From Streptomyces sp. NBC_00102 (GTDB lineage: Bacteria > Actinomycetota > Actinomycetes > Streptomycetales > Streptomycetaceae), in NCBI RefSeq assembly GCF_026343115.1, contig NZ_JAPEMC010000001.1, forward strand, positions 868,001-932,000: a stretch of DNA of 64,000 bases, given 5' to 3'. The notes under the pieces are model-generated. The model worked only from the letters and a program-made list of their open reading frames with translations, had not been told where the DNA came from and did not search any database. Shown here in pieces: positions 41,096-51,186 of this stretch (positions within the stretch are counted from its first letter, which is position 1; each line of letters begins with the position of its first letter). The translations under genes and the position numbers were made by a program.

Positions 41096-42211
41096 TCAGC
41101 CGAGGAGCGTGTTCAGCTCGACGTGCGGGAGGTCGTGCGCCTCGGCGACTTCGCGGTAAACGACTTGCCCGTCATGGGTGTTGAGGCCCTTGGCCAGGGC
41201 CGCGTCACGGCGCAGCGCCTCGGCCCAGCCCCGGTTCGCCAGCTCGACGATGTACGGGAGCGTGGCGTTGGTGAGGGCGTAGGTGGAGGTGTTCGGAACC
41301 GCGCCGGGCATGTTCGCGACGCAGTAGAACACCGAATCGTGGACCGTGAAGGTCGGTTCGGCGTGGGTGGTCGGGTGCGAGTCCTCGAAGCAGCCGCCCT
41401 GATCGATCGCAATGTCGACAAGAACACTTCCCGGCTTCATCTTGGCGACCAGTTCGTTGGTGACCAGCTTCGGGGCCTTCGCGCCCGGGACGAGGACGGC
41501 GCCGACGACCAGGTCGGCCTCGACGACCGCCCTCTCCAGTTCGAAGGCGTTGGAGACCACGGTCTGCACCCGGGTGCCGAAGACCCTGTCGGCCTCGCGC
41601 AGCTTGTTGACGTCCTTGTCGAGCAGGGTGACATGGAAGCCGAGCCCCACCGCGATCTGCGCGGCGTTCCAGCCGGAGACGCCGCCGCCGATGACGACCG
41701 CCCTGGCCGCGGCGGTACCGGGGACGCCGCCGGGCAGCACGCCCCGGCCGCCCGCGGAACGCATCAGGTGGTACGCGCCGACCTGCGGGGCCAGCCGGCC
41801 CGCGACCTCGGACATGGGGGCCAGCAGCGGCAGCGCGCGGTTCGCGGTCTCGACCGTCTCGTACGCGATGGCGGTGGTACCGGACTGCAGCAGCGCGTCG
41901 GTGCACTCGCGGGAGGCCGCGAGGTGGAGGTAGGTGAAGAGGGTCTGGCCCTTGCGCAGGCGGTGGTACTCCTCGGCGACCGGCTCCTTGACCTTGAGCA
42001 GCAGGTCGGCGGCGGCCCAGACCTCGTCGGCGGTGGGCAGGACGCGCGCGCCGGCGGCGGCGTACTCCTCGTCCGGGATGGACGATCCCGCACCGGCGTT
42101 CCGTTCGACGACGACCTCGTGGCCGTGACGGACGAGTTCGTGCACTCCGGCGGGCGTGATCGCCACTCGGAACTCGTTGTTCTTGACTTCGCGGGGGATG
42201 CCGACCTTCAC
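41096..42211 (-). CDS. ald: L-alanine dehydrogenase
   Basis: A 371-residue NAD-dependent enzyme interconverting alanine with pyruvate and ammonia; the length is exactly typical. MKVGIPREVKNNEFRVAITP is the family start, LLKVKEP carries the pyruvate-binding Lys, YLHLAAS the catalytic His, and VVIGGGVSGWNAAQIAVGLG the NAD-binding loop. The GTG at 42211 has AGGAACGAC upstream. It stands alone: its own terminator follows, and 177 bp separate it from the STAND gene upstream. Ald is often induced by alanine or energy limitation. Confidence 0.97.
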   Translation of the reverse strand: MKVGIPREVKNNEFRVAITPAGVHELVRHGHEVVVERNAGAGSSIPDEEYAAAGARVLPTADEVWAAADLLLKVKEPVAEEYHRLRKGQTLFTYLHLAASRECTDALLQSGTTAIAYETVETANRALPLLAPMSEVAGRLAPQVGAYHLMRSAGGRGVLPGGVPGTAAARAVVIGGGVSGWNAAQIAVGLGFHVTLLDKDVNKLREADRVFGTRVQTVVSNAFELERAVVEADLVVGAVLVPGAKAPKLVTNELVAKMKPGSVLVDIAIDQGGCFEDSHPTTHAEPTFTVHDSVFYCVANMPGAVPNTSTYALTNATLPYIVELANRGWAEALRRDAALAKGLNTHDGQVVYREVAEAHDLPHVELNTLLG

Positions 42212-42388
42212 GTCGTTCCTGGTCCTTCGCTCGGAGGGGCGTCCGGGCAGCACTCGGCCGACCGGGGGCCGGGAGAACGCGGGATTGCACGGACGTGCGC
42301 AGAATGCACCTCACCCGTGGAACGCCACGGATGCATGCGGCAGAGCCAGTCTAATGAAGGACTTCCCGCTGTCTAGCCTTGCAAAGAA

Positions 42389-44530
42389 CTAATTTTCGAC
42401 CGATGCGCCAAGGTTTTCGTAGGCGGTTCCCGCAGTTCCTCCCTCGCCCAGGCCCTCGCCCAGCAAGCGCTCCGCCGTCGCCCGGTGCAGTGAGGCCGCC
42501 GCGGGGTCGCCGAGCCGGTCCAGGGTGTCGGCCAGCCGCAACTGCAGCGCCGCCTGGAGTCGCACGTCGTCGGCCCGCCGGGCCAGGTCGACCGCCTCCC
42601 GGCAGGTGCGCAGCGAATCGTGCGGGCGGCCCGCGTACTCCTGGACCCTGGCCGCCTCGCTGAGCGCCCTGGCCTGGGCCGGAAGGTCACCGAGCCTGCG
42701 CAGCACGGCCGCGGCGGCCCGCCAGTCGCGCAGCGCCTCGCCGTACCGCCCGGCGTACGCGTGCACCGCGCCCAGCCGCCCGTACAGCCGCGCCTCGCCC
42801 TCCCGGTCGCCCTGTGCGAGCCGCTGGGCGAGCGCCCGGCCGTACCAGTCGGACGCGCGCGGGTAGTCCCCCAGTTCGGCGTGGGCGCCTCCCACGGATT
42901 CCATGGCGCGGCCGGTGGCGTAGAGGTCCTTCGCCTCCCGTCCGGCGTCCAGCGCGGCCCGGTAGCGGGCCAGGGCGGTCCGGGTGCGGCCCGTGGAGGC
43001 GTCGAGGTCGGCGAGATTGAGCAGCGCCGCCGCGCGCTCCCGGGGCAGGCCGCGGCGCTCCGCGACGTCGAGCACCAGGCCGTGCAGCCCGTACAGCTCG
43101 GGCGCGGCCGCCTCCGTGCCCAGATGCGCGGCAAGCGCTCGCACCAGGGCCGCGACCAGGCGGCGGGCGAGGGTGTCCAGCTCTCCGTCCGCCACCGCCA
43201 TGCGGGCGGCGGCCACCAGCGAGGGCAGCCTGACGCGCAGCCAGACGGCGGCCTCCTCCGGGCCGGCGAAACGCAGCGCCCGGGGCAGCCCGGCGAGCTT
43301 GCCGCGAGCCGGGGAGCCCTCCGGCTCGGTGACCGCCCGGCAGGAGTGGAGCAGCCGTACGGTGCGCTCCAGCATCCGGGCCCGCGCCAGCTCGACCTCG
43401 GCCGGCCGGTCCCGCTCCTCCAGGAGGGCCCGCAGCAGGGGCGCGAGGGCGCCCGGTACCTCGTACTGGGGCTCGGCGGCGCCGTCCGTGCGCAGCAGGC
43501 CGAGGCCGACGAGGTCGTCCAGGGTCCGGCGGCCGGCGGAGACGGAGCAGCCGGCCAGCGCCGAGGCGGTGTGCGCGTCGGCGAGACCGGCGGGCGCGAG
43601 CGCCAGCAGTCGCAGTATCCGGGCGGGGGTCTCCAGCAAGGCGTCGTGCGCCATCCGGAAGGCTCGGACCAGCGGACGGGCGCCCACCGGCTGCTCCGTG
43701 TCCTCCGGGGTGCGCCGCAGGTTCTGGGTGGCGTCGGCGACGGAGGCGGTCGGGCGGGCGGCGATCCACCCCGCGACGAGCAGCAGGGCGGCCGGCTGGC
43801 CGCCGCACTCCTCGACCAGGGTCTCGGCGGTCCTGGGGTCCACGGTGATCCGCACCTGTCCGACCACCCGGGCCAGGAGGCGCACGGCGGAGCCGGTGTC
43901 CAGCCCGCCGATGGTGCAGGGGCGGACGTCGGGGACGCCGGTCAGCGGGCCGGTCGCGGTGGCCAGCACCAGGCAGCCGGGGCCGTCGGGGAGAAGAGGG
44001 TCGACCTGCTCGGCGTCCACGGCGTCGTCGAGCAGGAGCAGCAGCCGCCGCACGGCGAGGGCCTCGCGGACCATCTCGGTGAGTTCGTCGGCATCGGCTC
44101 CGGGCGGGGTGGGGAGGGAGAGCAGGCCGAGGATCTCGCGGGCGGTGCGTTCGGCGGGCACCTTGGTGCCCGCCGGGTCGGTCAGGCTGACGCGCAGCAC
44201 GCCGTCCGGGTAGTCGCCGGTCCCGGTACCGGGGGCGGCCCAGGGCAGGGGTCCCAGGGAGCCGCCGGCGGGGGTTGTTCCGGTCAGCGTGTGCGCGAAG
44301 GCGGCGGCAAGGGCGCTGCGCCCCGATCCGGCGCGTCCGGCGATCAGCAGGACCCGGGCTCGGGCCGCCTTGCGGCCGGCCAGGGTGTTCAGCCCGGCCC
44401 GCTCGATGTCCTCCTGAAGGGCTTTCAACTCTCGCTGACGGCCGAACAGTTCGGGTGGAGCGGCACCGGAGGGCTCCTCGGTGCCGGGCGCTCGGGCCGG
44501 GCCGCTGGTGTCCACCGCCTGATCCGTCAC
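42389..44530 (-). CDS. STAND-type NTPase with TPR repeats (AfsR-like without DNA-binding domain)
   Basis: A 713-residue protein. GTG at 44530 has GGAG 8 nt upstream. It has an NB-ARC-like NTPase domain (about 25-290) with a P-loop IAGRAGSGRSALA in which R71 takes the place of the usual Lys, and RRLLLLLDDAVDAEQVDPLL as Walker B. A helical middle region follows, then about six TPR-like units in the last 250 residues (RAAALLNLADLDASTGRT, AELGDYPRASDWYGRAL, VHAYAGRYGEALRDWRAA). The arrangement equals the ATPase-TPR part of SARP regulators such as AfsR, but the SARP DNA-binding domain is missing. It may be a signal-sensing switch; the output is unknown. Confidence 0.85.
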   Translation of the reverse strand: MTDQAVDTSGPARAPGTEEPSGAAPPELFGRQRELKALQEDIERAGLNTLAGRKAARARVLLIAGRAGSGRSALAAAFAHTLTGTTPAGGSLGPLPWAAPGTGTGDYPDGVLRVSLTDPAGTKVPAERTAREILGLLSLPTPPGADADELTEMVREALAVRRLLLLLDDAVDAEQVDPLLPDGPGCLVLATATGPLTGVPDVRPCTIGGLDTGSAVRLLARVVGQVRITVDPRTAETLVEECGGQPAALLLVAGWIAARPTASVADATQNLRRTPEDTEQPVGARPLVRAFRMAHDALLETPARILRLLALAPAGLADAHTASALAGCSVSAGRRTLDDLVGLGLLRTDGAAEPQYEVPGALAPLLRALLEERDRPAEVELARARMLERTVRLLHSCRAVTEPEGSPARGKLAGLPRALRFAGPEEAAVWLRVRLPSLVAAARMAVADGELDTLARRLVAALVRALAAHLGTEAAAPELYGLHGLVLDVAERRGLPRERAAALLNLADLDASTGRTRTALARYRAALDAGREAKDLYATGRAMESVGGAHAELGDYPRASDWYGRALAQRLAQGDREGEARLYGRLGAVHAYAGRYGEALRDWRAAAAVLRRLGDLPAQARALSEAARVQEYAGRPHDSLRTCREAVDLARRADDVRLQAALQLRLADTLDRLGDPAAASLHRATAERLLGEGLGEGGTAGTAYENLGASVEN

Positions 44531-44697
44531 GAGCCACGCTCCATTTCGCCGCACCCGGTGCCCCGCCGGAGCTCCGGCGGGCCTTTCGAGCGTAGTTCAG
44601 CGGCGCCGCCGATCAGGGCGGAGCGGGGCGGGGACATCCCCCGATCGGATCAGCATTTCTTGCGATCGTCCGACAGATGCCGGCCGGAACGGAACGA

Positions 44698-44731
44698 TTC
44701 GGAGCCACCACCTCACGCCGGTGGCTCCGAA
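44698..44731. terminator. Terminator hairpin downstream of the Nudix gene
   Basis: A perfect 12-bp stem, 44698-44709 (TTCGGAGCCACC) with 44720-44731, 10-nt loop, about 80 bp past the Nudix stop. Confidence 0.65.
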
Positions 44732-44740
44732 CCTCCTGAC

Positions 44741-44804
44741 CGGCTGACCGGCTGACCGGCCGACCGGCTGACCGGCTGACCGGCTGGCCGGCTGGCCGGC
44801 TGGC
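44741..44804. repeat. 8-bp tandem repeat (eight copies) abutting the Nudix stop
   Basis: Eight head-to-tail units of CGGCTGAC or CGGCTGGC (one CGGCCGAC), followed by a partial ninth that runs into the TAG stop of the Nudix gene at 44808-44810. The unit is not a multiple of three. Confidence 0.85.
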
Positions 44805-44807
44805 CGG

Positions 44808-45434
44808 CTAAGCCTCGAACGGACGGGCCGGCCACGGGGACGCGGCCGGGCGCAGCGACTGCTCGCCGTCCCCCGCACGGGCGGCGGTCAGCGCCAGTAC
44901 GCCCATGACCAGGCAGCTGTTGTGCAGTTCGCCCGCGAGCACGCCCCGCACCAGGTCCTTCAGCGGAACCCGAGCCTGCTCCATGTCCGCCTCCTCGTCG
45001 GAGACGGCGAAGCGCTCGCCGACCGCATCGGAGAGGCCGCGGGCGAGGAAGATGCGTACCGCCTCGTCGGAGCCGCCGGGGCTGGTGTAGACGTCGGTGA
45101 GGACCCGCCAGTCCTCCGCCTTGACGTACGCCTCCTCGTACAGCTCGCGCTGGGCGGCTGCGAGGGGGTTCTCGCCGGGGACGTCGAGCAGCCCGGCCGG
45201 CATCTCCCAGAGCTTCTGGCGCACGGGGTGGCGGTACTGACGCAGCACCAGGACCTGGTCCTCCTCGTCGATCGCGAGGACCGCGACGGACCCGGGGTGG
45301 ACCTGGTAGTCACGGCCCACGACCGTGCCGTCGGGCATCACCACGTCGTCGGTACGGACGCTGGTCTTGTTACCGGTGAAGGGGGTCACCGTCGCGGTGA
45401 CCCGCCATTCCTCGGCCCTGTCCTCGATGCCCAT
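44808..45434 (-). CDS. Nudix hydrolase, ADP-ribose pyrophosphatase type
   Basis: A 208-residue Nudix enzyme, most like the ADP-ribose pyrophosphatases that cleave ADP-ribose to AMP and ribose 5-phosphate. ATG at 45434 has GGGAGG about 11 nt upstream. The strand VLVLRQYRHPVRQKLWEMPA carries the family substrate motif. The Nudix box is AGLLDVPGENPLAAAQRELYEEAY, with the catalytic REL-EE intact but the usual Gly after EE-x replaced by Tyr. FLARGLSD and EEADME follow. It sits next to pyrG as in other Streptomyces as I recall, and could remove the ADP-ribose that the NrtR system senses (inference). Confidence 0.9.
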   Translation of the reverse strand: MGIEDRAEEWRVTATVTPFTGNKTSVRTDDVVMPDGTVVGRDYQVHPGSVAVLAIDEEDQVLVLRQYRHPVRQKLWEMPAGLLDVPGENPLAAAQRELYEEAYVKAEDWRVLTDVYTSPGGSDEAVRIFLARGLSDAVGERFAVSDEEADMEQARVPLKDLVRGVLAGELHNSCLVMGVLALTAARAGDGEQSLRPAASPWPARPFEA

Positions 45435-45462
45435 CCGCGTCCGTCCTCCCGCTGTCACGTAC

Positions 45463-45504
45463 GAAAAACCGGGGCGCCCGTCCTCGTCGGACGCGCACCC
45501 CGGT
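45463..45504 (-). terminator. Intrinsic terminator after pyrG
   Basis: Hairpin 45468-45482 with 45489-45504 (two mismatches, TCGTC loop), followed on the minus strand by a run of Ts (complement of 45464-45468), 20 bp past the pyrG stop. Confidence 0.75.
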
Positions 45505-45523
45505 CAACGGTAATGCCTCGGGA

Positions 45524-47188
<1,665 letters not shown>

Positions 47189-47628
47189 AGCCAAGAGGGG
47201 GCTCCCGTGGTAGCGAATCTGAGGTACGTACCGGCTGCCGAACCGGAGATTCCGGGGGTGCCGTCGCTGCGGTTCGGGGGCCTCGTCCGCTCTCGCGTCC
47301 GACCACCGGTCCACGGGCTACCAGCCTAACAGCGACCTGGGGAGACTGCTTCCGACCACACACTCGGCACGAGCGCCACCGTTCCTCCGCACCCGTTCCA
47401 GGGCCCACTCGTTCGACTCCTACAAGATCCACCGACTATCGCGCGGATCACACCCGTGCGTCGTATCCTGCTCGGACACTCGCCGACGAGCGGGACGGTC
47501 GGCCCGCGGCACCACCCCCGCCCGCTCCGGCCGGTCCCAAGAGCTCATCGGCCCCTGAACATTTTCCTTATTCACGCAGCAAGCGCCCCCGAGCGGGGCG
47601 ACACATGGCCGTTCGACTGGAGACGCAC
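47189..47628. other. Divergent intergenic region, pyrG / GH15 gene
   Basis: About 440 bp, no supported gene. A GC hairpin (GCCCCCGAGCGGGGC, 47586-47600) lies just before the GH15 start. The stretch 47535-47580 is AT-rich (CATTTTCCTTATTCACG) and a likely promoter area. I could not define hexamers safely. Confidence 0.4.
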
Positions 47629-49449
47629 GTGGCCGGGCGCATCGAGGACTACGCACTCATCGGAGACATGCAGACAGCGGCGCTGGTCTGCCGGGACGGC
47701 ACGGTCGACTGGCTCTGCCTCCCCCGCTTCGATTCCCACGCCATCTTCGCGGGCCTTCTGGGCACCGAGGAGCACGGCTTCTGGCGCCTGGGCCCGCTGG
47801 AGCCCGAGGCGGCCGAGGACGCCCAGCGGGGCGAGCCGCCCGCCGCCGACCGGCGGCGTTACCGCGGCGACTCCCTGATCCTGGAGTCGGAGTGGGACAC
47901 ACCGCGCGGCACCGTACGCGTGATCGATTTCATGCCTCCCCGTGACGGCGCCCCCCAGCTCATCCGGATCGTGGAGGGCGTCAGCGGTCGGGTCACGATG
48001 CGCTCGTCCCTGCGGATGCGGTTCAGCTACGGCCGGATCACCCCCTGGGTGCACAAGGTCGACAGCCGCACGGTGGCCGTGGCCGGACCGGACTCCGTCT
48101 GGCTGGACACGCAGGCCGAAACGCACGGCAAGGACCTGACCACCTACTCCGACTTCACGGTCTCCCCCGGGGACCGCGTCGCCTTCACCATCAGCTGGCA
48201 GCCCTCGCACCACCAGCCGCCCGGCCTGCCGGAGCCGGAGGGTTCGCTGGAGGCGACCGAGCGGTTCTGGGAGGAGTGGGTCGCGCAGTGCACGTACCAC
48301 GGCCCCTACCGGGAGGCCGTGATCCGCTCGCTCATCACCCTCAAGGCGCTCACCTACGCGCCCACCGGCGGCATCGTCGCCGCGCCCACCACCTCGTTGC
48401 CCGAGGAGATCGGGGGCGTACGGAACTGGGACTACCGCTACACCTGGCTCCGCGACGCCGCGATCACCCTCTCCTCGCTGCTGCGCACCGGCTACCGCGA
48501 GGAGGCCCGCGCCTGGCGGGAGTGGCTGCTGCGGGCCGTCGCGGGCGACCCGGAGAACCTGCAGATCATGTACGGCATCGCCGGTGAGCGCGAGCTCGGC
48601 GAGGCCGAACTCGACTGGCTGCCCGGTTACGAGAACTCCGGCCCGGTCCGCGTCGGCAACGGCGCCGCCGACCAGCTCCAGCTCGATGTGTACGGCGAGG
48701 TCACCGAGGCGCTGCACCTGGCGCACATGACGGGCCTGGCCCGCAACGACTACGCCATGGGCCTCCAGCTCAAGCTGATCAGCTACCTGGAGCAGCACTG
48801 GTACGAGCCGGACGAGGGCATCTGGGAGGTGCGCGGCCCCCGACGGCACTTCGTGCACTCCAAGGTGATGGCCTGGGTCGCGGTCGACCGGACGATCAAG
48901 CTGATCGAGTCCGGTGACGTGGAGGGGCCGCTGGAGCGGTGGCGCGAGCTGCGCGACGACATCCACCGCGACGTCTGCGACCGGGGCTACGACCCCGAGC
49001 GCAACACCTTCACCCAGTCCTACGGCTCCAAGGAACTGGACTCCTCGCTGCTGCTGATCCCGCAGATGGGCTTCCTCCCGCCGGACGACAAGCGGGTCAT
49101 CGGCACGATCGAGGCGATCCAGCGCGAGCTGTCGACCGAGGACGGGTTCGTGCTGCGTTACCCGACCTCGGGCGACGACGCGGGCGTGGACGGCCTGGAG
49201 GGCGACGAGGGCGCGTTCCTCGCCTGCTCCTTCTGGCTGGCGGACGACCTGGCCATGATCGGGCGGGTCGACGAGGCCCGCCGGCTCTTCGAGAAGCTGC
49301 TCTCGCTCCGCAACGACCTGGGGCTGCTCGCCGAGGAGTGGGACTCCCGGCTCCAGCGCCAGGTGGGCAACTTCCCGCAGGCGTTCAGCCACGTCCCGCT
49401 CATCGACACCGCGCTGCGGCTGACGGCCAGCGGGGCGTACGCGGGCTGA
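47629..49449 (+). CDS. Glycoside hydrolase family 15 protein (trehalase/glucoamylase-like)
   Basis: A 606-residue cytoplasmic protein. GTG at 47629 has GGAG 6 nt upstream and gives the family start MAGRIEDYALIGDMQTAALV; an ATG 24 nt earlier is possible. A beta-sandwich N-terminal domain (about 1-230; WLCLPRFDSHAIFAGLLG) is followed by the (alpha/alpha)6 catalytic barrel with VRNWDYRYTWLRDAAITLSS (substrate subsite), NGAADQLQLDVYGEV containing a catalytic-type acid, and LACSFWLADDLAMIGR near the second catalytic Glu (LLAEEWDS). Actinobacterial relatives of this type include trehalases. Trehalose or maltodextrin is the likely substrate, not decidable from sequence. Confidence 0.92.
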   Translation: MAGRIEDYALIGDMQTAALVCRDGTVDWLCLPRFDSHAIFAGLLGTEEHGFWRLGPLEPEAAEDAQRGEPPAADRRRYRGDSLILESEWDTPRGTVRVIDFMPPRDGAPQLIRIVEGVSGRVTMRSSLRMRFSYGRITPWVHKVDSRTVAVAGPDSVWLDTQAETHGKDLTTYSDFTVSPGDRVAFTISWQPSHHQPPGLPEPEGSLEATERFWEEWVAQCTYHGPYREAVIRSLITLKALTYAPTGGIVAAPTTSLPEEIGGVRNWDYRYTWLRDAAITLSSLLRTGYREEARAWREWLLRAVAGDPENLQIMYGIAGERELGEAELDWLPGYENSGPVRVGNGAADQLQLDVYGEVTEALHLAHMTGLARNDYAMGLQLKLISYLEQHWYEPDEGIWEVRGPRRHFVHSKVMAWVAVDRTIKLIESGDVEGPLERWRELRDDIHRDVCDRGYDPERNTFTQSYGSKELDSSLLLIPQMGFLPPDDKRVIGTIEAIQRELSTEDGFVLRYPTSGDDAGVDGLEGDEGAFLACSFWLADDLAMIGRVDEARRLFEKLLSLRNDLGLLAEEWDSRLQRQVGNFPQAFSHVPLIDTALRLTASGAYAG

Positions 49450-49477
49450 TCCCCTCGCGCGTCCGGCCCGCTCCGGT

Positions 49478-49502
49478 CGCCCGGCCCCGTCCGGGCCGGG
49501 CG
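49478..49502. terminator. Terminator hairpin after the GH15 gene
   Basis: A perfect 10-bp GC stem (49478-49487 with 49493-49502), 28 bp past the stop. Confidence 0.6.
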
Positions 49503-49664
49503 ACCCGGCGGGGAGGCCCGACGACCGGCCGTGCGGGCCGGCGGCTGACCCGCCCCGTGGCGCGGTGGCGCATCGGGAGCCCGGCCGCACCGGCCACCGG
49601 GCTCGTCCACCACTCCGGGACTACGCTGGAAAGGTACGTTTTCCGCCCCTCGGAAGGGGCCGTC

Positions 49665-51053
49665 ATGACGCCCCGTACCCTGTTCGACAGCTCTCTCGCC
49701 CATCTGCGGGAGGGATTCTCCGGTGCGATCCACACCCCCGAGGACGAGGGCTACGACGAGGCTCGCGCCGTGTTCAACGGCATGATCGACCGCCGTCCCG
49801 CCCTCATCGCCCAGTGCGCGTCCGCCGAGGACGTCGCCTCGGCCCTGCGGTGCGCCCGCGCGGAGGAGCTGGAGATCGCCGTGCGCGGAGGCGGCCACAG
49901 CGTGGCCGGCATGGCCTCGAGCGAGGGCGGGCTCGTCGTCGATCTGCGTCTCATGCACGAGGTGACCGTCGACCGGGAAGCACGGACCGCCCGGGTCGGC
50001 GGCGGTGCCACCATGAGCCATCTGGACCGGGCCACCCAGCCGTTCGCCCTGGCCACCACCGGTGGACGGGCGTCCACGACCGGGGTCGGCGGCTTCACGC
50101 TCGGTGGCGGATCGGGCTGGCTGGAGCGGAAGTTCGGGCTTGCCTGCGACAATCTGCTCGCCGCCGAGGTGGTCACGGCCGACGGCTCCACGGTCCGGGC
50201 GAGCGCGGAGGAGAACCCGGATCTGTTCTGGGCGTTGCGCGGCGGCGGCGGAAACTTCGGCGTCGCCACCTCGCTGACCCTCCGTCTGCACGAACTGCCC
50301 GCCATGAGCATGGCGCTGGTCCTCTTCCGTCCCGAGGACGGACCGCCGGCCGTCACCGCCTTCCGCGACCTGATGGCCTCCGCTCCCGACGAGGCGGGCG
50401 GCGGGTGCCTGTATCTGACGGGACCGCCCGAGGCCTTCGTGCCCGAGCAGCTCGTCGGCAAGCCCGTCTGCGGGGTCCTGATCACCTGGGCCGGTACGGA
50501 GGCCGGGGTACGCGACGTCGCCGCACCGCTGCTGGACCTCCCGCACGAGTCGGAGATGATCGCCGAACTCCCGTACGCGGACCTCCAGTGCATGCTGGAC
50601 GATCCGCCGGGGATGCGGAACTACTGGTCGGCCGAGTACCTCGGCGGGTTCCCGGACGAGGCGGTGGCCGCCTTCTGCGCCACCGCGGACGCCATGCCCG
50701 TACCGTCCGGTTCGCAGCACATCCTCTTCCCGCTGGGCGGGGCCGTCGCGAGCGGCCCGGCCGACCTGCCCGTGCGCTGGCGCTCCTCCCCCTGGGTCGT
50801 GCACCCCTTCGGGATCTGGGAGGACCCGGCCGACGACACGCACGCGCGGAACTGGGTCCACGAGGCACGCGCCGGGGTCCGGCCGTGGGCGGACGACGCG
50901 GTCTACCTCAACTTCATCGGCCAGGAGGGCCACGAGCGCGTCGTCGCCGCGTACGGCGAGGAGAACTACGCGCGGCTCGCCGGGGTGAAGCGGCGCTACG
51001 ACCCCGACAACATGTTCCGCCTCAACCACAACATCGAGCCGGCGGCGGCCTGA
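49665..51053 (+). CDS. FAD-linked oxidoreductase, berberine-bridge (BBE) type
   Basis: A 462-residue flavoenzyme. The PCMH/FAD_binding_4 domain has RGGGHSVAG with H78, the residue that carries 8-alpha-linked FAD, then TTGGRASTTGVGGFTLGGGS, FWALRGGGGNFGV and the substrate domain. The C-terminal BBE motif YDPDNMFRLNHNI is intact. The second covalent site (Cys in the GVCG loop) is absent: the loop reads TGVGG, so FAD is probably singly linked. It oxidises an alcohol, sugar or secondary metabolite; substrate unknown. TACGCT at 49622-49627 could be the -10, about 35 nt upstream of the ATG. Confidence 0.9.
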   Translation: MTPRTLFDSSLAHLREGFSGAIHTPEDEGYDEARAVFNGMIDRRPALIAQCASAEDVASALRCARAEELEIAVRGGGHSVAGMASSEGGLVVDLRLMHEVTVDREARTARVGGGATMSHLDRATQPFALATTGGRASTTGVGGFTLGGGSGWLERKFGLACDNLLAAEVVTADGSTVRASAEENPDLFWALRGGGGNFGVATSLTLRLHELPAMSMALVLFRPEDGPPAVTAFRDLMASAPDEAGGGCLYLTGPPEAFVPEQLVGKPVCGVLITWAGTEAGVRDVAAPLLDLPHESEMIAELPYADLQCMLDDPPGMRNYWSAEYLGGFPDEAVAAFCATADAMPVPSGSQHILFPLGGAVASGPADLPVRWRSSPWVVHPFGIWEDPADDTHARNWVHEARAGVRPWADDAVYLNFIGQEGHERVVAAYGEENYARLAGVKRRYDPDNMFRLNHNIEPAAA

Positions 51054-51186
51054 GCCCCACCGGTCCCCGCGTACTCGTCCCGCTCGCCCCGCCCTGGCGG
51101 GGCGCGCCGGTGCCCGGGTAGCTTCGCGACCGGGGCGACGGACGCGGACGCCCGGTACGGACGAACGGAAGCACGGGGCGGGGCCG

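Noticed and set aside
47572..49590. 672-codon frame on the minus strand
   Set aside because: Mirror of the GH15 coding strand; its protein is low-complexity without family features.
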